DNA of 64,000 nucleotides from Photobacterium profundum SS9 (GCF_000196255.1 NC_006370.1:3547411-3611410), one strand, 5' to 3'. Positions 45,786 through 56,871 are shown, counted from the stretch's first letter. Numbers and translations are program-made. The notes: a model not told the origin generated them from the sequence alone.

Positions 45786-48260
45786 TTACCAAGTAAACAT
45801 CTCTTTTATCCACGCTTTAGGTTGATTACCGGTGCATTGCGCTTTCAATTTGCCGTCGGTATCCCATACTGGTAAAGACTGCGTACCGCTACAATTAAAG
45901 CTTAACGTACCATTAGGCTGCCTATCGTATTTCACCGTTGTGATCTTACTTGGCCAATCAAGTCGCAACGCGGTGGCTTGGCGACGTTGTAAATAATTTG
46001 CATATAAACGTAACGCACCAGCAGAACCCGTAAGTCTCACTGGTTTATTATCATCACGACCTACCCATACAGTGACAACTTCACGCCCGTCAGCACCGGC
46101 GTACCAGCTATCACGCGCTTTATCGGTTGTACCTGTTTTACCCGCTAATGCAGCCCAACCAAATGTCGGCAGCAGGAAACGCGCGGTACCTTGGCTGACA
46201 ACATTTTTCATTCCATATGTTGTCAGCCATGCAGCTTGCTCCGGCACCGCTCTAGAGGCTTTAGGAACGCTCTGATAAAGCAGATTACCCTCAAGATCGA
46301 CCACGGCACGTAACGCGGTCAGTTTGGACTTTCGCCCACCATTGGTAATCGTCTGGAACATCTGCGTTACTTCAAATGGGGTTAGCGTAAATGCGCCCAG
46401 TAAAATTGACGGTAGTTTAGGGACTTCATTTCGATCAACCCCTAGTTGCTCCATGGTATCAATCACCGCCCCTAAGCCGACTTGCATCCCTAGATTAACG
46501 GTCGGTACGTTAAGCGATTTTGCCAATGCATAATACAAAGGTACTTCTCCACGAAATTTACGGTCGTAATTTCGAGGCTTCCATTGTGTCCCTTTACTGC
46601 CCTTCAATGCGATAGGTTTATCATCAATAGTTGTGGCCAACGTAAAACGTTCTGGGTGACGAAGCGCGGCCAAATAGACTGCAGGTTTAACCAAAGATCC
46701 AATTTGACGGCTCGCATCGAGTGCACGGTTAAAACCCGCATAACCAGGACGACTGCCGCCAATCATGGCGCGAATTTCTCCCGTTTGACGATCAGCAGCC
46801 ACTAAGGCAGTTTCGACAGATACCCCCGCTTTTTTATTCAGCTTCGGGATCATCTCTGCCACTGTATTTTCAGCTTCTTGTTGTGAGAGAGGATCTAACG
46901 TACTAAAAATGCGTAAACCAGTGCCAGGGGTGAACTTATCACCCACTTTTTGCTTCAGTTCACGCTGTAGTTGCTGGAAATAAGCAGGCTGACGGGTTGC
47001 AATCATTGCCTTCGACTGCACATCTAATGCACGAGATGCCGCTTGTTCGTATTGTTCACCACTTAAGACCCCGTTATCCATCATTAAACGAAGCACTAGA
47101 TCACGACGTTGACGTGCCCGTTCTGGGTTGCGCCATGGGTTATAGTAAGACGGTCCTTTTACCGTACCCACTAACATCGCTAACTGATCAATCCGTAATT
47201 CTTGAATAGGACGCCCAAAATACAAACGGGCCCCAAGCGCAAAACCATGGACCTCTTTCGCCCCATTTTGCCCCAAATAGATCTCATTCAAATAGGCTTC
47301 TAAAACTTGATCTTTGCTATAACGGTAGTCGATGATCATCGCTATATAGGCTTCACGGACTTTACGCCACAGGCTTCTTTCTCGGCTTAAAAATAAATTT
47401 TTCGCTAGCTGCTGTGTTAACGTACTGCCGCCTTGTACTGTGCGCCCTGCTTTTATGTTCGCAAATAAAGCCCGTGCAATCGCCAAGGGAGAAACACCAT
47501 CATGATGGTAGAAATCACGATCTTCTGTCACCAACAGAGCATCGACCAATACCTCTGGAAACTGCTCTCGAGGCAAGAACATACGTTGCTCTGCTGTCGT
47601 TGAACCTAACATTCCCAACATTTTCGGCTCTAACCGTACATAAGCCAGCGGCTTTTTGGTGCCAACTTGTTGTATGGATTTCAACCCACTTTTATCAAAC
47701 GTCAACATGACATGACGCTGGCTTTCTGGTCCCGTTTCAAAATCAAATGAGCGACGGAAAAACTCAATCCGAGTCGACGATGATGAATACTCACCCACAC
47801 GTTGCGGGTTCCGCACTTTGTGGTATTGCAACAAATCCAGTTCACGGCGAACTTCTTGTAAGCTGATCGGCTGCCCAGGCTGCAGGGTTAATACGCGCCC
47901 GTAAACCACGGCAGGCAAATTCCAGATCTGACCATCCATTCTATCTCGTACAACGGTATCCAGATAAATACCGATCACTAACAACACCGCACATACCACT
48001 AAACTGATCTTGAAACCAAATAACATCAACCAGCGTAACCAACCAGATTGTTGAGGCTTTTTCTTGCGAGTACTTTTCTTACGTGTACCCGTTGATTTTC
48101 TAGGTGTTTTTTTAGCGGGTGTTTTTTTTACTGCCGTTTTGGCCGGGGATTTACGGCGAGGCGTTGCAGGCTTTTTAGGATCAAGCTTTTTATTTCCGGT
48201 GGCGTGCAACTTTGCTTGCTTACGTTCTGGAGCCATTGGGCTGTCAGACAAGATCGTCAT
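45786..48260 (-). CDS. mrcB: penicillin-binding protein 1B
   Basis: 824 residues; bifunctional glycosyltransferase/transpeptidase for peptidoglycan. A basic cytoplasmic tail (residues 11-72, many Lys-Arg-Pro-Thr) precedes one membrane helix (about 80-102). The GT51 domain has the catalytic Glu in TEDRDFYHHDG (Glu246) and QGGSTLTQQLAKN near 276. The transpeptidase domain has Ser522 in GSLVKP, SLN at 582-584 and KTGTT at 707-711. Located beside hrpB as in E. coli. The basic tail is rich in KK/TPAKK repeats. Confidence 0.96.
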   Translation of the reverse strand: MTILSDSPMAPERKQAKLHATGNKKLDPKKPATPRRKSPAKTAVKKTPAKKTPRKSTGTRKKSTRKKKPQQSGWLRWLMLFGFKISLVVCAVLLVIGIYLDTVVRDRMDGQIWNLPAVVYGRVLTLQPGQPISLQEVRRELDLLQYHKVRNPQRVGEYSSSSTRIEFFRRSFDFETGPESQRHVMLTFDKSGLKSIQQVGTKKPLAYVRLEPKMLGMLGSTTAEQRMFLPREQFPEVLVDALLVTEDRDFYHHDGVSPLAIARALFANIKAGRTVQGGSTLTQQLAKNLFLSRERSLWRKVREAYIAMIIDYRYSKDQVLEAYLNEIYLGQNGAKEVHGFALGARLYFGRPIQELRIDQLAMLVGTVKGPSYYNPWRNPERARQRRDLVLRLMMDNGVLSGEQYEQAASRALDVQSKAMIATRQPAYFQQLQRELKQKVGDKFTPGTGLRIFSTLDPLSQQEAENTVAEMIPKLNKKAGVSVETALVAADRQTGEIRAMIGGSRPGYAGFNRALDASRQIGSLVKPAVYLAALRHPERFTLATTIDDKPIALKGSKGTQWKPRNYDRKFRGEVPLYYALAKSLNVPTVNLGMQVGLGAVIDTMEQLGVDRNEVPKLPSILLGAFTLTPFEVTQMFQTITNGGRKSKLTALRAVVDLEGNLLYQSVPKASRAVPEQAAWLTTYGMKNVVSQGTARFLLPTFGWAALAGKTGTTDKARDSWYAGADGREVVTVWVGRDDNKPVRLTGSAGALRLYANYLQRRQATALRLDWPSKITTVKYDRQPNGTLSFNCSGTQSLPVWDTDGKLKAQCTGNQPKAWIKEMFTW

Positions 48261-48402
48261 AATGCTTCAACTATGGTGGTTCCCAAAATCATTATTCTTT
48301 TATGCTGCATTACGGTAATCGTTTTGAGCATCATAAAGAACATTCTCATATTTTTTTATTTAAAATCAGATGGCTAATTCATTATATTGTTCAGGCGAAT
48401 AG

Positions 48403-50913
48403 TTACATATATTTTTTCGTTCTGCGGGTTGGTAAATGATTAGCCGGATCATCAGGCCAAACATGTTTCGGGTATCGCCCTTTCATTTCTTTTTGGACAT
48501 CACGATAAGAACCTTGCCAAAATGCGGCTAAATCTTGCGTGATCTGTAACGGTCGTTGGGCTGGAGACAACAGCTCCAACACTAACGGTACGCGTCCATT
48601 GGCTATCTGAGGCGATGTTTTCTCACCAAACATCTCTTGCATCCGGACTGCTAACGCCGGTTTATGCCCAACTTGATAACGAATAGGATAACGTGACCCC
48701 GTCGGTACTTGAAAATGTGTTGGGAGTACAACATCCAACGTTTTCGCTTGTTCCCACCCTAACCGTGCCTCAAGGGCTGCTTTTAAATCGAGTCGCGCAA
48801 TGGATTTAAGCGTGGTTATTCCGGTCATAAAAGGTAACAACCATTGCTCAGCATCAGCCAATAAGGTCTCATCATCCATCTCGGGCAAACCCAAATCAGG
48901 TAGCCACTCATGCGCACAACGTGCACGCGTCAACAAATTAGAGGTTTTCTCATTCCAAGGTAAAACAGATAACCCTTTGCGCATGATTGCATTTAATAGC
49001 GCTTCGCTCGCTTTCGCTGGATCAGGGGTATCCATCACACTGCGCTGTAGAATAAGCTTACCGCAACACAGATGTTTTTCTGCGGTTAAGCGCCCTTTTT
49101 TATCATCCCAATCAAGCCATTCTCGTTCTGAAAATAAATGAGGTAATAACTCTTGTAAGCGATTACTATCGGTTGCAACGCATGAAAAGACTCGGCTATC
49201 ACCTTGCCTCGTCTTAACAACATCAGCAACCACCAGCATGGCTTCATTTGCCATCGGCTCATCAGCTGGCAGCATTACCCCTTGCCCATTCGACAATTGA
49301 TAGCGCCCATCGGTGCCCCGCGATAAAGCAATACGATCGGGATAACCTGCCGCCATTATCGGTGCTATCCATTCGGCAGAAATCGACAATGATAACGAAG
49401 CAGATTGGTTTAGTTTGGCGAGGTGTTGCTTAGCACGTAATTGATACTGGCGAGCACGAGGTAATTTACCGCTTTCCAGCAAATTGAGTTGAAAATGCAA
49501 ATCAGGGCTGTTCATGCCACGCGGTGGATCTTCCAATAATGCCACCAGCAATGCTGCCGTTGTCATTGCCAAGGTACTGCCCGACGTGTGGTTGGCATCA
49601 AACTGTTGCGCTGCAATCAACATAACAGCATGACGAGGATCGGTCCCCATGGTCTGCGTTTGTTTACCCACATCGGTTAACTGGAAGCGCTGATCCATAA
49701 TGCCAAGTTGCTGCAGTAAGCGCCGTGATTGCAGCAAAGCCGGCTGTGGTGGCATATCAGACCAACGTAATTCACTGGCATCATTACAGCCCCATTGGGC
49801 TAATTCCATCGCTAAAGAGGTAAGGTCGGCACGTAAAATTTCAGGCTGAGGGGTCATAGGTTGACGAGAAAGCTGTTCTTCACTGTATAAACGTACACAA
49901 ATACCCGGTTCTAAACGCCCTGCGCGCCCCGCTCTCTGCTCGGCTGATGACTGGGCTATCCGCACTTGCTCTAAACGACTGATACCTGTTTTAGGATCCC
50001 ACAGCGCAATACGCTTTAACCCACAATCAACCACCAATCGAATGCCTTCTATGGTCAGGCTCGTTTCGGCAATATTGGTCGCCAACACCACTTTTCGTTG
50101 GCCTTTCGGTGCTGGCATAATCGCTTGTTGCTGCTGCTCATTGCTCAGCTGTCCAAACAGCGGACTGATCAACACATTATCTGCGACCCGCTCTGTCAAC
50201 ATACCGGCTAAACGCTTTATTTCTCCCGCTCCCGGCAAGAAAATCAATATCGAGCCAGATTCTGCATCCAACAGCTGAAGCGTTTCCCGACAGCAGCTCT
50301 CTAACAACTGATAGTGATCACTTACCGACTTATAACGGTATTCAACAGGAAAACACCGTCCATACGATTCAATATAGCCAGCATCAGGCAATAAACCTTT
50401 GAGCGCATCGGCATCTAAGGTTGCCGACATCACCAGCAGCTTTAAGTCGTCACGTAAGGCTTCTTGTACTTCCAAGGCGAGTGCTAACGCCGTATCTGCA
50501 TGAATACTGCGCTCATGAAATTCATCAAATATCAGTAAATCGATACCTTTCAATTCAGGATCTTGCTGCAGCATTCGCGTCATAACCCCTTCGGTCACAA
50601 TCTCTAGCTGCGTCGCTTTGCTTACCTTACTTTCACCACGAACTCGTAACCCAACCGTTTCACCTACGCGTTCACCCAACTGTTTCGAGAGGTAATTAGC
50701 GATATTTCTCGCTGCTAAACGACGCGGTTCAAGCATAATAATCCGCCCAAAGCGAGCCCCACCCCGTATCGCCTTGGAACGAGACGCTAATAACTCAAGG
50801 GGTAAGCGGGTTGATTTACCAGCCCCGGGCGGCGCTTTTAGGATCAGTTGAGGACTGATCGCCAATGTCGTCAGTAAATCAGGTAAAACAGTATCGATAG
50901 GCAATTGCGACAA
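48403..50913 (-). CDS. hrpB: ATP-dependent helicase HrpB
   Basis: 836 residues. DEAH/RHA helicase: Walker A APPGAGKST near residue 28, DEFH (the HrpB form of motif II) near 128, MSATLDADAL (motif III) near 162, the C-terminal helicase motif QRAGRAGRLEPG near 330 and the HrpB-specific C-terminal domain. Suggested RNA helicase; the cellular role is poorly defined. Divergent from thpR and followed by mrcB, the usual order. Confidence 0.95.
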   Translation of the reverse strand: MSQLPIDTVLPDLLTTLAISPQLILKAPPGAGKSTRLPLELLASRSKAIRGGARFGRIIMLEPRRLAARNIANYLSKQLGERVGETVGLRVRGESKVSKATQLEIVTEGVMTRMLQQDPELKGIDLLIFDEFHERSIHADTALALALEVQEALRDDLKLLVMSATLDADALKGLLPDAGYIESYGRCFPVEYRYKSVSDHYQLLESCCRETLQLLDAESGSILIFLPGAGEIKRLAGMLTERVADNVLISPLFGQLSNEQQQQAIMPAPKGQRKVVLATNIAETSLTIEGIRLVVDCGLKRIALWDPKTGISRLEQVRIAQSSAEQRAGRAGRLEPGICVRLYSEEQLSRQPMTPQPEILRADLTSLAMELAQWGCNDASELRWSDMPPQPALLQSRRLLQQLGIMDQRFQLTDVGKQTQTMGTDPRHAVMLIAAQQFDANHTSGSTLAMTTAALLVALLEDPPRGMNSPDLHFQLNLLESGKLPRARQYQLRAKQHLAKLNQSASLSLSISAEWIAPIMAAGYPDRIALSRGTDGRYQLSNGQGVMLPADEPMANEAMLVVADVVKTRQGDSRVFSCVATDSNRLQELLPHLFSEREWLDWDDKKGRLTAEKHLCCGKLILQRSVMDTPDPAKASEALLNAIMRKGLSVLPWNEKTSNLLTRARCAHEWLPDLGLPEMDDETLLADAEQWLLPFMTGITTLKSIARLDLKAALEARLGWEQAKTLDVVLPTHFQVPTGSRYPIRYQVGHKPALAVRMQEMFGEKTSPQIANGRVPLVLELLSPAQRPLQITQDLAAFWQGSYRDVQKEMKGRYPKHVWPDDPANHLPTRRTKKYM

Positions 50914-50976
50914 GATGAAAACCTTATGTCATGATCTAAATAGAGCAGGCGACATTGTACAAGAAAGTGAGGTCAA

Positions 50977-51639
50977 ATGAGTGACATTACGGAAAGGCTC
51001 TTTTTTGCATTGGGGTTGCCCCCTAAAACTAATGAAAAAAATGACGGTAATCTAAAGCCATTTCAGCAACTATACCGACTTAAAAACACGGTTGCCGCAG
51101 AAGTGCAGGGGAAACCTGTTATTAACAATAATTTACACATCACCTTGGCATTTATTGGTGCCGTTAATCAGCAGCAGAAACAGCAGTTAATCGCCAATGT
51201 GAATCGACTCATAGCCCCCCAAGCATTTTCAATATCATGCTCAGGATTGCACTATTGGTCACGTAGCAAGGTGGTTTGGCTTGATTGCCATGCCTACCAT
51301 CCTGTCTACCAGCAGCCTCATCAGCAACCATCAGCGGCACTCCAGACGCTGGTCAGCTTACTTCAACAGGCAGTAGACCATTCAACGCACTGTGCTGGCA
51401 TACCCTCTGCCAGCAACCAAGCATCGGCATCGGGTTATATACCCCACATAACACTCTGTAAAAAGGTAACGTCCCGTCCACACTTATCATCGTTACCTCA
51501 ACAATTAGACTTTCACTTTCAACACTTTGGTCTGTATATTTCAGAGACTATCAAAACAGCTCATGGTAGCGACGTTCAATACCGTTGCCTGCAACAATGG
51601 GCGTTAGCAGCTGCTCATTTTAACAACGGCTCATATTAA
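50977..51639 (+). CDS. thpR: RNA 2',3'-cyclic phosphodiesterase (LigT/ThpR)
   Basis: 220 residues. Two HxT motifs of the 2H phosphoesterase family: HITLAFIG near residue 50 and HITLCKK near residue 150. Acts on cyclic phosphates at RNA ends. The region between the motifs is longer than usual (an insertion of HQQPSAALQTL and a Ser/His-rich stretch). Precedes sfsA after 46 bases, as in E. coli (ligT-sfsA-dksA). Confidence 0.92.
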   Translation: MSDITERLFFALGLPPKTNEKNDGNLKPFQQLYRLKNTVAAEVQGKPVINNNLHITLAFIGAVNQQQKQQLIANVNRLIAPQAFSISCSGLHYWSRSKVVWLDCHAYHPVYQQPHQQPSAALQTLVSLLQQAVDHSTHCAGIPSASNQASASGYIPHITLCKKVTSRPHLSSLPQQLDFHFQHFGLYISETIKTAHGSDVQYRCLQQWALAAAHFNNGSY

Positions 51640-51685
51640 CAACTGATCATGTTAACAACCCAATACCGCCTAGGAACCCATACCC

Positions 51686-52390
51686 ATGAAGTTTGATCCC
51701 CCTCTTCAGTCAGCTACATTAATAAAGCGCTATAAACGCTTCCTTACTGATATTGAATTACCCGATGGCGAAATACGCACCATTCATTGTGCCAATACAG
51801 GAGCGATGACTGGCTGTGCTGAACCCGGAAATACCGTTTGGTTCTCAACATCAGAAAATAAAAAACGTAAATATCCTAATAGCTGGGAGCTCGCTGAAAC
51901 AGCAAATGGGCATTGGATCTGTGTTAACACAGCACAAGCTAACCGACTGGTTGTAGAGGCAATTAACGCTGGTACCATCACAGAATTACAAGGCTATTCG
52001 TCGCTAAGAACCGAAGTTAAGTATGGTAGTGAAAACAGCAGGATAGATATTCTGTTAGAAGATAAAAATAAACCTGTCTGCTATATTGAGGTGAAAAGCG
52101 TTACATTATTAGATAATGGTCAAGGTTTTTTCCCCGATGCGGTAACAACTCGAGGGCAAAAACACTTAAGGGAATTGATCGAAGTCGCTCAAAATGGTCA
52201 AAGATCAGTACTTTTTTTCGCTATTTTGCATTCAGGTATTGAAAATGTGTCTGCGGCACACCACATAGACCCGGACTACTATCGTTTAATTAAACAAGCA
52301 GAACAGGCTGGCGTTGAAATCATCTGTTATAAAGCAACATTAAACCAAGATGAAATCAAATTAAACCACTGTATGAATTTCAACCAATAA
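51686..52390 (+). CDS. sfsA: sugar fermentation stimulation protein SfsA
   Basis: 234 residues, E. coli length. OB-fold N-terminus ([20 protein letters not shown]) then a restriction-endonuclease-like domain with RIDILLED and [10 protein letters not shown] near residue 130-142, the conserved D...ExK pattern. Described as stimulating maltose metabolism genes in E. coli; biochemical role unclear. Precedes dksA by about 135 bases. Confidence 0.94.
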   Translation: MKFDPPLQSATLIKRYKRFLTDIELPDGEIRTIHCANTGAMTGCAEPGNTVWFSTSENKKRKYPNSWELAETANGHWICVNTAQANRLVVEAINAGTITELQGYSSLRTEVKYGSENSRIDILLEDKNKPVCYIEVKSVTLLDNGQGFFPDAVTTRGQKHLRELIEVAQNGQRSVLFFAILHSGIENVSAAHHIDPDYYRLIKQAEQAGVEIICYKATLNQDEIKLNHCMNFNQ

Positions 52391-52526
52391 TATTGAAAAA
52401 GTGATGCTTTCTTCACATTGGTATAAAATTGAACACATACAGTAATTGCTACAAATACGCCTTTCTGCTATAGATAGCGCCCAAAATTAACCAGTGACGG
52501 TTATTCGGTATATTAGGAGATGCTAT

Positions 52527-52976
52527 ATGCCAGAGATCAAGCTTAAAAAATCACTTGGCATCCTGGCTATTGCTGGGTTAGAGCCATACCAAGAAAAAGT
52601 CGGCGAAGAATACATGGGAGAGGAGCAACTTGCGCACTTTCATAAAATTCTCGACGCATGGCGTAACCAGCTTCGTGAAGAAGTTGATCGTACTGTAAAC
52701 CACATGCAGGACGAAGCAGCCAACTTCCCGGATCCAGTAGACCGCGCAGCTCAAGAAGAAGAGTTCAGCCTGGAACTACGTAATCGTGATCGTGAACGTA
52801 AGCTGATTAAAAAAATTGCAAAGACACTTCAACGTATTGAAGATGATGATTTCGGTTTCTGTGATTCCTGCGGCGTTGAAATCGGTATCCGCCGTCTTGA
52901 AGCTCGCCCAACTGCCGATCTATGTATTGACTGTAAAACACTTGCAGAAATTAAAGAAAAGCAGATGGCAGGCTAA
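52527..52976 (+). CDS. dksA: RNA polymerase-binding transcription factor DksA
   Basis: 149 residues. Acts with ppGpp in the secondary channel of RNA polymerase to repress stable RNA and activate amino acid genes. The coiled coil has the tip acidic residues in [10 protein letters not shown] (near residues 71-80), and the zinc finger is CDSC-x17-CIDC near residues 114-138. The AGGAGA site precedes the ATG at 52527; the open frame upstream to 52494 is not conserved. First gene of the dksA-gluQRS-pcnB-folK series. Confidence 0.97.
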   Translation: MPEIKLKKSLGILAIAGLEPYQEKVGEEYMGEEQLAHFHKILDAWRNQLREEVDRTVNHMQDEAANFPDPVDRAAQEEEFSLELRNRDRERKLIKKIAKTLQRIEDDDFGFCDSCGVEIGIRRLEARPTADLCIDCKTLAEIKEKQMAG

Positions 52977-53008
52977 TACCCCAAAAGGTATTAAGCAGCA
53001 ACTGATTG

Positions 53009-53036
53009 AAAGAGGGAGCAAACGCTCCCTCTTTTC
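53009..53036 (+). terminator. terminator after dksA
   Basis: AAAGAGGGAGC, loop AAAC, GCTCCCTCTTT followed by TCTTT. Confidence 0.85.
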
Positions 53037-53142
53037 TTTACGATCATTTTATAACGTACATCAATCATATTAAGAAATTGAAAACATTTACTTAATATAA
53101 TTGGGAATTTTTAGCCGACTACAATCTCTGTTTAATGTATTT

Positions 53143-54033
53143 ATGACCACTGATACTCACTATGTAGGACGTTTCGCCCCTTCCCCTTCAGGTCCACTTC
53201 ATTTTGGCTCGTTGATTGCAGCTTTAGGCAGCTACCTACAAGCGCGTTCACAGCAAGGAAAATGGCTTGTTCGTATCGAAGATCTTGATCCTCCACGCGA
53301 AATAAGGGGGGCGGCTGATGATATTCTACGTACATTAGAGGCATACGGGTTAACATGGGATGGCAGTGTCATGTATCAAAGCCAACGTCATGGTGCTTAT
53401 CAAGATCAAATAGATCAATGGTTGCATGGTGGCGATGCGTATTACTGTCAATGTACTCGAAAACAAATTAAAACAGCAGGTGGCTTTTATCCCGGTACTT
53501 GCCGCCATCTTCATCGCTCAGCAGAAAATAGTGCCGTTCGACTTAACGTTGACACACCCATTACATATTTTGTTGATAGATTGCATGGTCAAATAGACAT
53601 TCCGGCGACATTAGCACAAGAAGATTTCATCATTCGCCGTCGTGATGGGCTGTATGCCTATAATCTCGCGGTGGTACTTGATGATATTGAACAAAACATA
53701 ACAGAGGTTGTTCGTGGTGCAGATCTCATTGAACCAACGGGACGGCAGATTGGCCTATATCGCCAATTACAACACCCTGAAGTGAGCTATTTGCATTTAC
53801 CATTAGCAGTCACCGATAACGGAAATAAGTTATCAAAACAAAATCATGCGCCAGCTATTGATAAAAGCCACCCTGTTCCAGCATTGATTGCAGCGATGTC
53901 TTTCCTTGGTATGACACCACCAGCAACACTTATCAAAGAAGAGCTTAAAGACGTTTTACAATGGGGTATTAACGCTTGGTGTATCGATAATCTGCCAAAA
54001 ATGACAGAAATAATCCTAACCAAGACACATTAA
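53143..54033 (+). CDS. gluQRS: glutamyl-Q tRNA(Asp) synthetase
   Basis: 296 residues. A short glutamyl-tRNA-synthetase paralogue that puts glutamate on the queuosine of tRNA-Asp. HIGH-like motif FAPSPSGPLHFGSLIAALGS (residues 9-28), zinc-binding Cys in YYCQCTRKQI and YPGTCR, and the KLSKQNH signature near residue 230. It lacks the anticodon-binding domain, as expected. ATG 53143 fits the family; the TTG at 53101 would add a hydrophobic stretch not seen in relatives. Confidence 0.95.
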   Translation: MTTDTHYVGRFAPSPSGPLHFGSLIAALGSYLQARSQQGKWLVRIEDLDPPREIRGAADDILRTLEAYGLTWDGSVMYQSQRHGAYQDQIDQWLHGGDAYYCQCTRKQIKTAGGFYPGTCRHLHRSAENSAVRLNVDTPITYFVDRLHGQIDIPATLAQEDFIIRRRDGLYAYNLAVVLDDIEQNITEVVRGADLIEPTGRQIGLYRQLQHPEVSYLHLPLAVTDNGNKLSKQNHAPAIDKSHPVPALIAAMSFLGMTPPATLIKEELKDVLQWGINAWCIDNLPKMTEIILTKTH

Positions 54034-54130
54034 AATCAGGGTAAATGAGCACTGCCATTCTAAAATGGCTTGCTGTGATATATCATATGCGGCTGTTTGT
54101 TGAACCAGATGCACGAATACGAGGTGTATT

Positions 54131-55558
54131 ATCTTTAATCGAGTAGCCAGCTTTTGCCGTAAAGTACTGAATCGCGACAGTAGTACTCGCGATACCGAGG
54201 ACCAACCCTTGCAAGTTTTTCAACGCCAAGAGCACGGCATTTCACGTAAAGATATCAGCGAAAATGCGCTGAAGGTACTTTATCGCCTGAATAAAGGGGG
54301 CTATGACGCCTATTTAGTCGGCGGTGGTGTACGCGATCTTTTATTACACAAACAACCTAAAGATTTTGATATTGCGACCAACGCAACGCCGGAAGAGATT
54401 AAAAGTCTATTCCGTAATTGCCGCCTGATTGGACGCCGTTTCCGTCTTGCGCATATCTTGTTTGGTCGTGACGTTATTGAGGTCGCTACTTTCCGAGGTC
54501 ATCACTCTGATGTTCCAGCGAAAGTAGAAATCAAAGATAAAGCCGATGAAAAGGGTAAACAGCAGGTTTCATCAAAAAGCCAAGAAGGCATGTTATTACG
54601 TGACAATGTCTACGGCACAATAGATGAAGATGCTGAACGTCGTGATTTCACGATCAATGCCATGTATTACAGCGCAAAAGATTTCACGGTAACCGACTAC
54701 GCAAATGGCGTAGAAGATCTCAATAATCGTATCGTGCGTTTGATGGGTGATCCAGAAACACGCTACCGTGAAGATCCAGTTCGTATGCTACGTGCAGTAC
54801 GTTTTGCTGCTAAATTAGACATGACGATTGAAGAAAAAACCGCCGCGCCGATTGAAGAACTTGCACCATTATTGCGAGATATTCCATCTGCACGCTTATT
54901 TGAAGAAAGTTTAAAGCTACTTCAAGCAGGTCAAGGTCTAGCAACATACAAGCTGCTTCGTCAATACAATCTATTTCAACAGTTGTTCCCTATTCTTGCC
55001 GATCACTTTACTGAAGATCACAGCAGCCAAACGGAACAAATGATTGAACATATTTTAGCAGCGACAGATAAGCGCATAGCTGAAGATAAACGGGTAAACC
55101 CTGCCTTTATCTATGCCGCGATGTTGTGGTATCCACTAACAACACGGGCAGAAGAAATATCTTTTGCTAGTGGTTTAGCATTTTATGATGCTTTTATGGT
55201 TGCCGCTAACGACATCTTAGATGAACAAGTTCGCAGTATTGCCATTCCACGCCGTCATACCACGACTGTGCGTGATATCTGGCAGCAACAAATTCGCTTT
55301 AGCCGTCGTTCTGGCAAGCGTGCATTCAAAATGATGGAACATCCTAAGTTCCGTGCAGCGTACGATTTCATGGAAATGCGTAGCCATTTTGAAGGCGATG
55401 ATATTGTTGAGTTAACCAGCTGGTGGAATGAATTCCAAAATTCTGACCGCCCACTACGCGGGAAGATGGTTCAAGAAGTTAATGATGATGGAGGACGCCG
55501 CCCTCGTCGCCGCCGTCCACAACGTCGTAAAAAGCCACAAGCAAAGACATCATCATGA
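54131..55558 (+). CDS. pcnB: poly(A) polymerase I, with an apparent ATC (or ATT) start codon
   Basis: 475 residues from the start proposed here; E. coli PcnB has 465. Adds poly(A) tails that speed RNA decay. Nucleotidyltransferase core: [20 protein letters not shown] near residue 63-82 with the catalytic Asp pair, the [11 protein letters not shown] motif near 174, and [15 protein letters not shown] near 212. A basic C-terminal tail ([15 protein letters not shown]) is typical. The first canonical start (TTG 54209) has no Shine-Dalgarno site and omits [15 protein letters not shown], which matches E. coli FTRVANFCRKVLSRE. That segment is preceded by GAGG and ATT-ATC, so translation probably starts at ATC 54131 or ATT 54128. 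Confidence 0.9.
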   Translation: MFNRVASFCRKVLNRDSSTRDTEDQPLQVFQRQEHGISRKDISENALKVLYRLNKGGYDAYLVGGGVRDLLLHKQPKDFDIATNATPEEIKSLFRNCRLIGRRFRLAHILFGRDVIEVATFRGHHSDVPAKVEIKDKADEKGKQQVSSKSQEGMLLRDNVYGTIDEDAERRDFTINAMYYSAKDFTVTDYANGVEDLNNRIVRLMGDPETRYREDPVRMLRAVRFAAKLDMTIEEKTAAPIEELAPLLRDIPSARLFEESLKLLQAGQGLATYKLLRQYNLFQQLFPILADHFTEDHSSQTEQMIEHILAATDKRIAEDKRVNPAFIYAAMLWYPLTTRAEEISFASGLAFYDAFMVAANDILDEQVRSIAIPRRHTTTVRDIWQQQIRFSRRSGKRAFKMMEHPKFRAAYDFMEMRSHFEGDDIVELTSWWNEFQNSDRPLRGKMVQEVNDDGGRRPRRRRPQRRKKPQAKTSS

Positions 55559-56040
55559 TCCGTTCTTATATCGCCATTGGCAGTAATCTGGGTGATCCCA
55601 TTTCACAAGCAATGAGTGCTATAAAAGCCCTAAAACAGATTCCGGCAATCACAGTGGTTGCCGAATCATCGCTATACAGCAGTACCCCGATGGGGCCACA
55701 AAATCAACCGGATTATATTAATGCGGTTGTTGCTATCGACACCACATTAACGCCGTTAGAGCTGCTGAACGCAACCCAAGCTATCGAGCTTGAGCATGGA
55801 CGCGTCCGTAAAGATGAGCGCTGGGGACCAAGAACCTTGGATCTCGACATTATTCTTTATGGCGATCTGGAACATCACTGTGAACGGTTAACCGTTCCAC
55901 ATTATGGAATGAAAGTACGTGAATTTGTACTTTATCCACTTGCCGAAATTATCCCTGATTTGATTCTGCCTGATAATACTGCGCTTTCGCAGTTATTGAC
56001 GCAGGTAGACCGCAATGGCTTAGCTATCTGGCAAGCATAA
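55555..56040 (+). CDS. folK: 2-amino-4-hydroxy-6-hydroxymethyldihydropteridine pyrophosphokinase
   Basis: 161 residues. Folate synthesis enzyme that pyrophosphorylates the pterin. Family signatures: [11 protein letters not shown] (residues 5-15), [25 protein letters not shown] near residue 92 and [19 protein letters not shown] near 114. Its ATG overlaps the pcnB stop (ATGA), coupling the two as in E. coli. Confidence 0.96.
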   Translation: MIRSYIAIGSNLGDPISQAMSAIKALKQIPAITVVAESSLYSSTPMGPQNQPDYINAVVAIDTTLTPLELLNATQAIELEHGRVRKDERWGPRTLDLDIILYGDLEHHCERLTVPHYGMKVREFVLYPLAEIIPDLILPDNTALSQLLTQVDRNGLAIWQA

Positions 56041-56067
56041 AACATTGATCAGGGTGAGGGAGACGTT

Positions 56068-56862
56068 ATGAAAAAAATAACAATCAACGACCTGATGACA
56101 TGGAAGCATGAAGGTCGTAAATTTGCATCGATAACAGCATATGATGCAAGTTTTGCTCAATTATTTGAGCAACAGGAAGTCCCCGTACTGCTAGTTGGCG
56201 ATTCATTGGGAATGGTTTTACAAGGTAAACCAGATACCCTGCCAGTCAGCGTAAGTGACATTGCTTACCATACTCGATGTGTGCGCGCTGGTAGCCCTAA
56301 CACTCTTTTAATGGCTGATATGCCATTTATGAGCTACAGCACCCCAGAGCAAGCGTGTGAGAGCGCTGCAGAGCTTATGCGAGCTGGCGCTAACATGGTC
56401 AAACTGGAAGGTGGTGCATGGTTAGCTGAAACCATTACAAAACTCACCGAGCGTGCAGTTCCAGTATGTGCTCATCTAGGCCTTACTCCACAATCTGTAA
56501 ATATTTTTGGTGGATACAAAGTTCAAGGTCGCGATTCTGATCACGCAGCACAGATGGTAAAAGATGCTATTTTATTGAAAAATGCTGGTGCTCAGATCAT
56601 TTTGCTGGAATGTGTACCCGCAAGCCTTGCAGAGCGTATCACCAAGGCGGTTGAAGTACCGGTTATTGGGATTGGCGCTGGTAACGTAACAGATGGTCAG
56701 ATCCTAGTGATGCACGATATGTTTGGTATTTCTGCCAACTACATGCCGCGCTTTTCAAAAAATTATCTCGCTGAAACTGGCGACATGCGTACAGCTGTCA
56801 GCAAATACCTAGAAGAGGTTGAGGCCGGTACTTTTCCTGGGCCCCAACACACCTTTGAGTAA
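56068..56862 (+). CDS. panB: 3-methyl-2-oxobutanoate hydroxymethyltransferase
   Basis: 264 residues, E. coli length. First step of pantothenate synthesis. Metal site [12 protein letters not shown] near residue 43, MADMPFMSY near 83, [11 protein letters not shown] near 113 and [20 protein letters not shown] near 203. Followed by panC after 9 bases. Confidence 0.97.
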   Translation: MKKITINDLMTWKHEGRKFASITAYDASFAQLFEQQEVPVLLVGDSLGMVLQGKPDTLPVSVSDIAYHTRCVRAGSPNTLLMADMPFMSYSTPEQACESAAELMRAGANMVKLEGGAWLAETITKLTERAVPVCAHLGLTPQSVNIFGGYKVQGRDSDHAAQMVKDAILLKNAGAQIILLECVPASLAERITKAVEVPVIGIGAGNVTDGQILVMHDMFGISANYMPRFSKNYLAETGDMRTAVSKYLEEVEAGTFPGPQHTFE

Positions 56863-56871
56863 GGAATAAAG

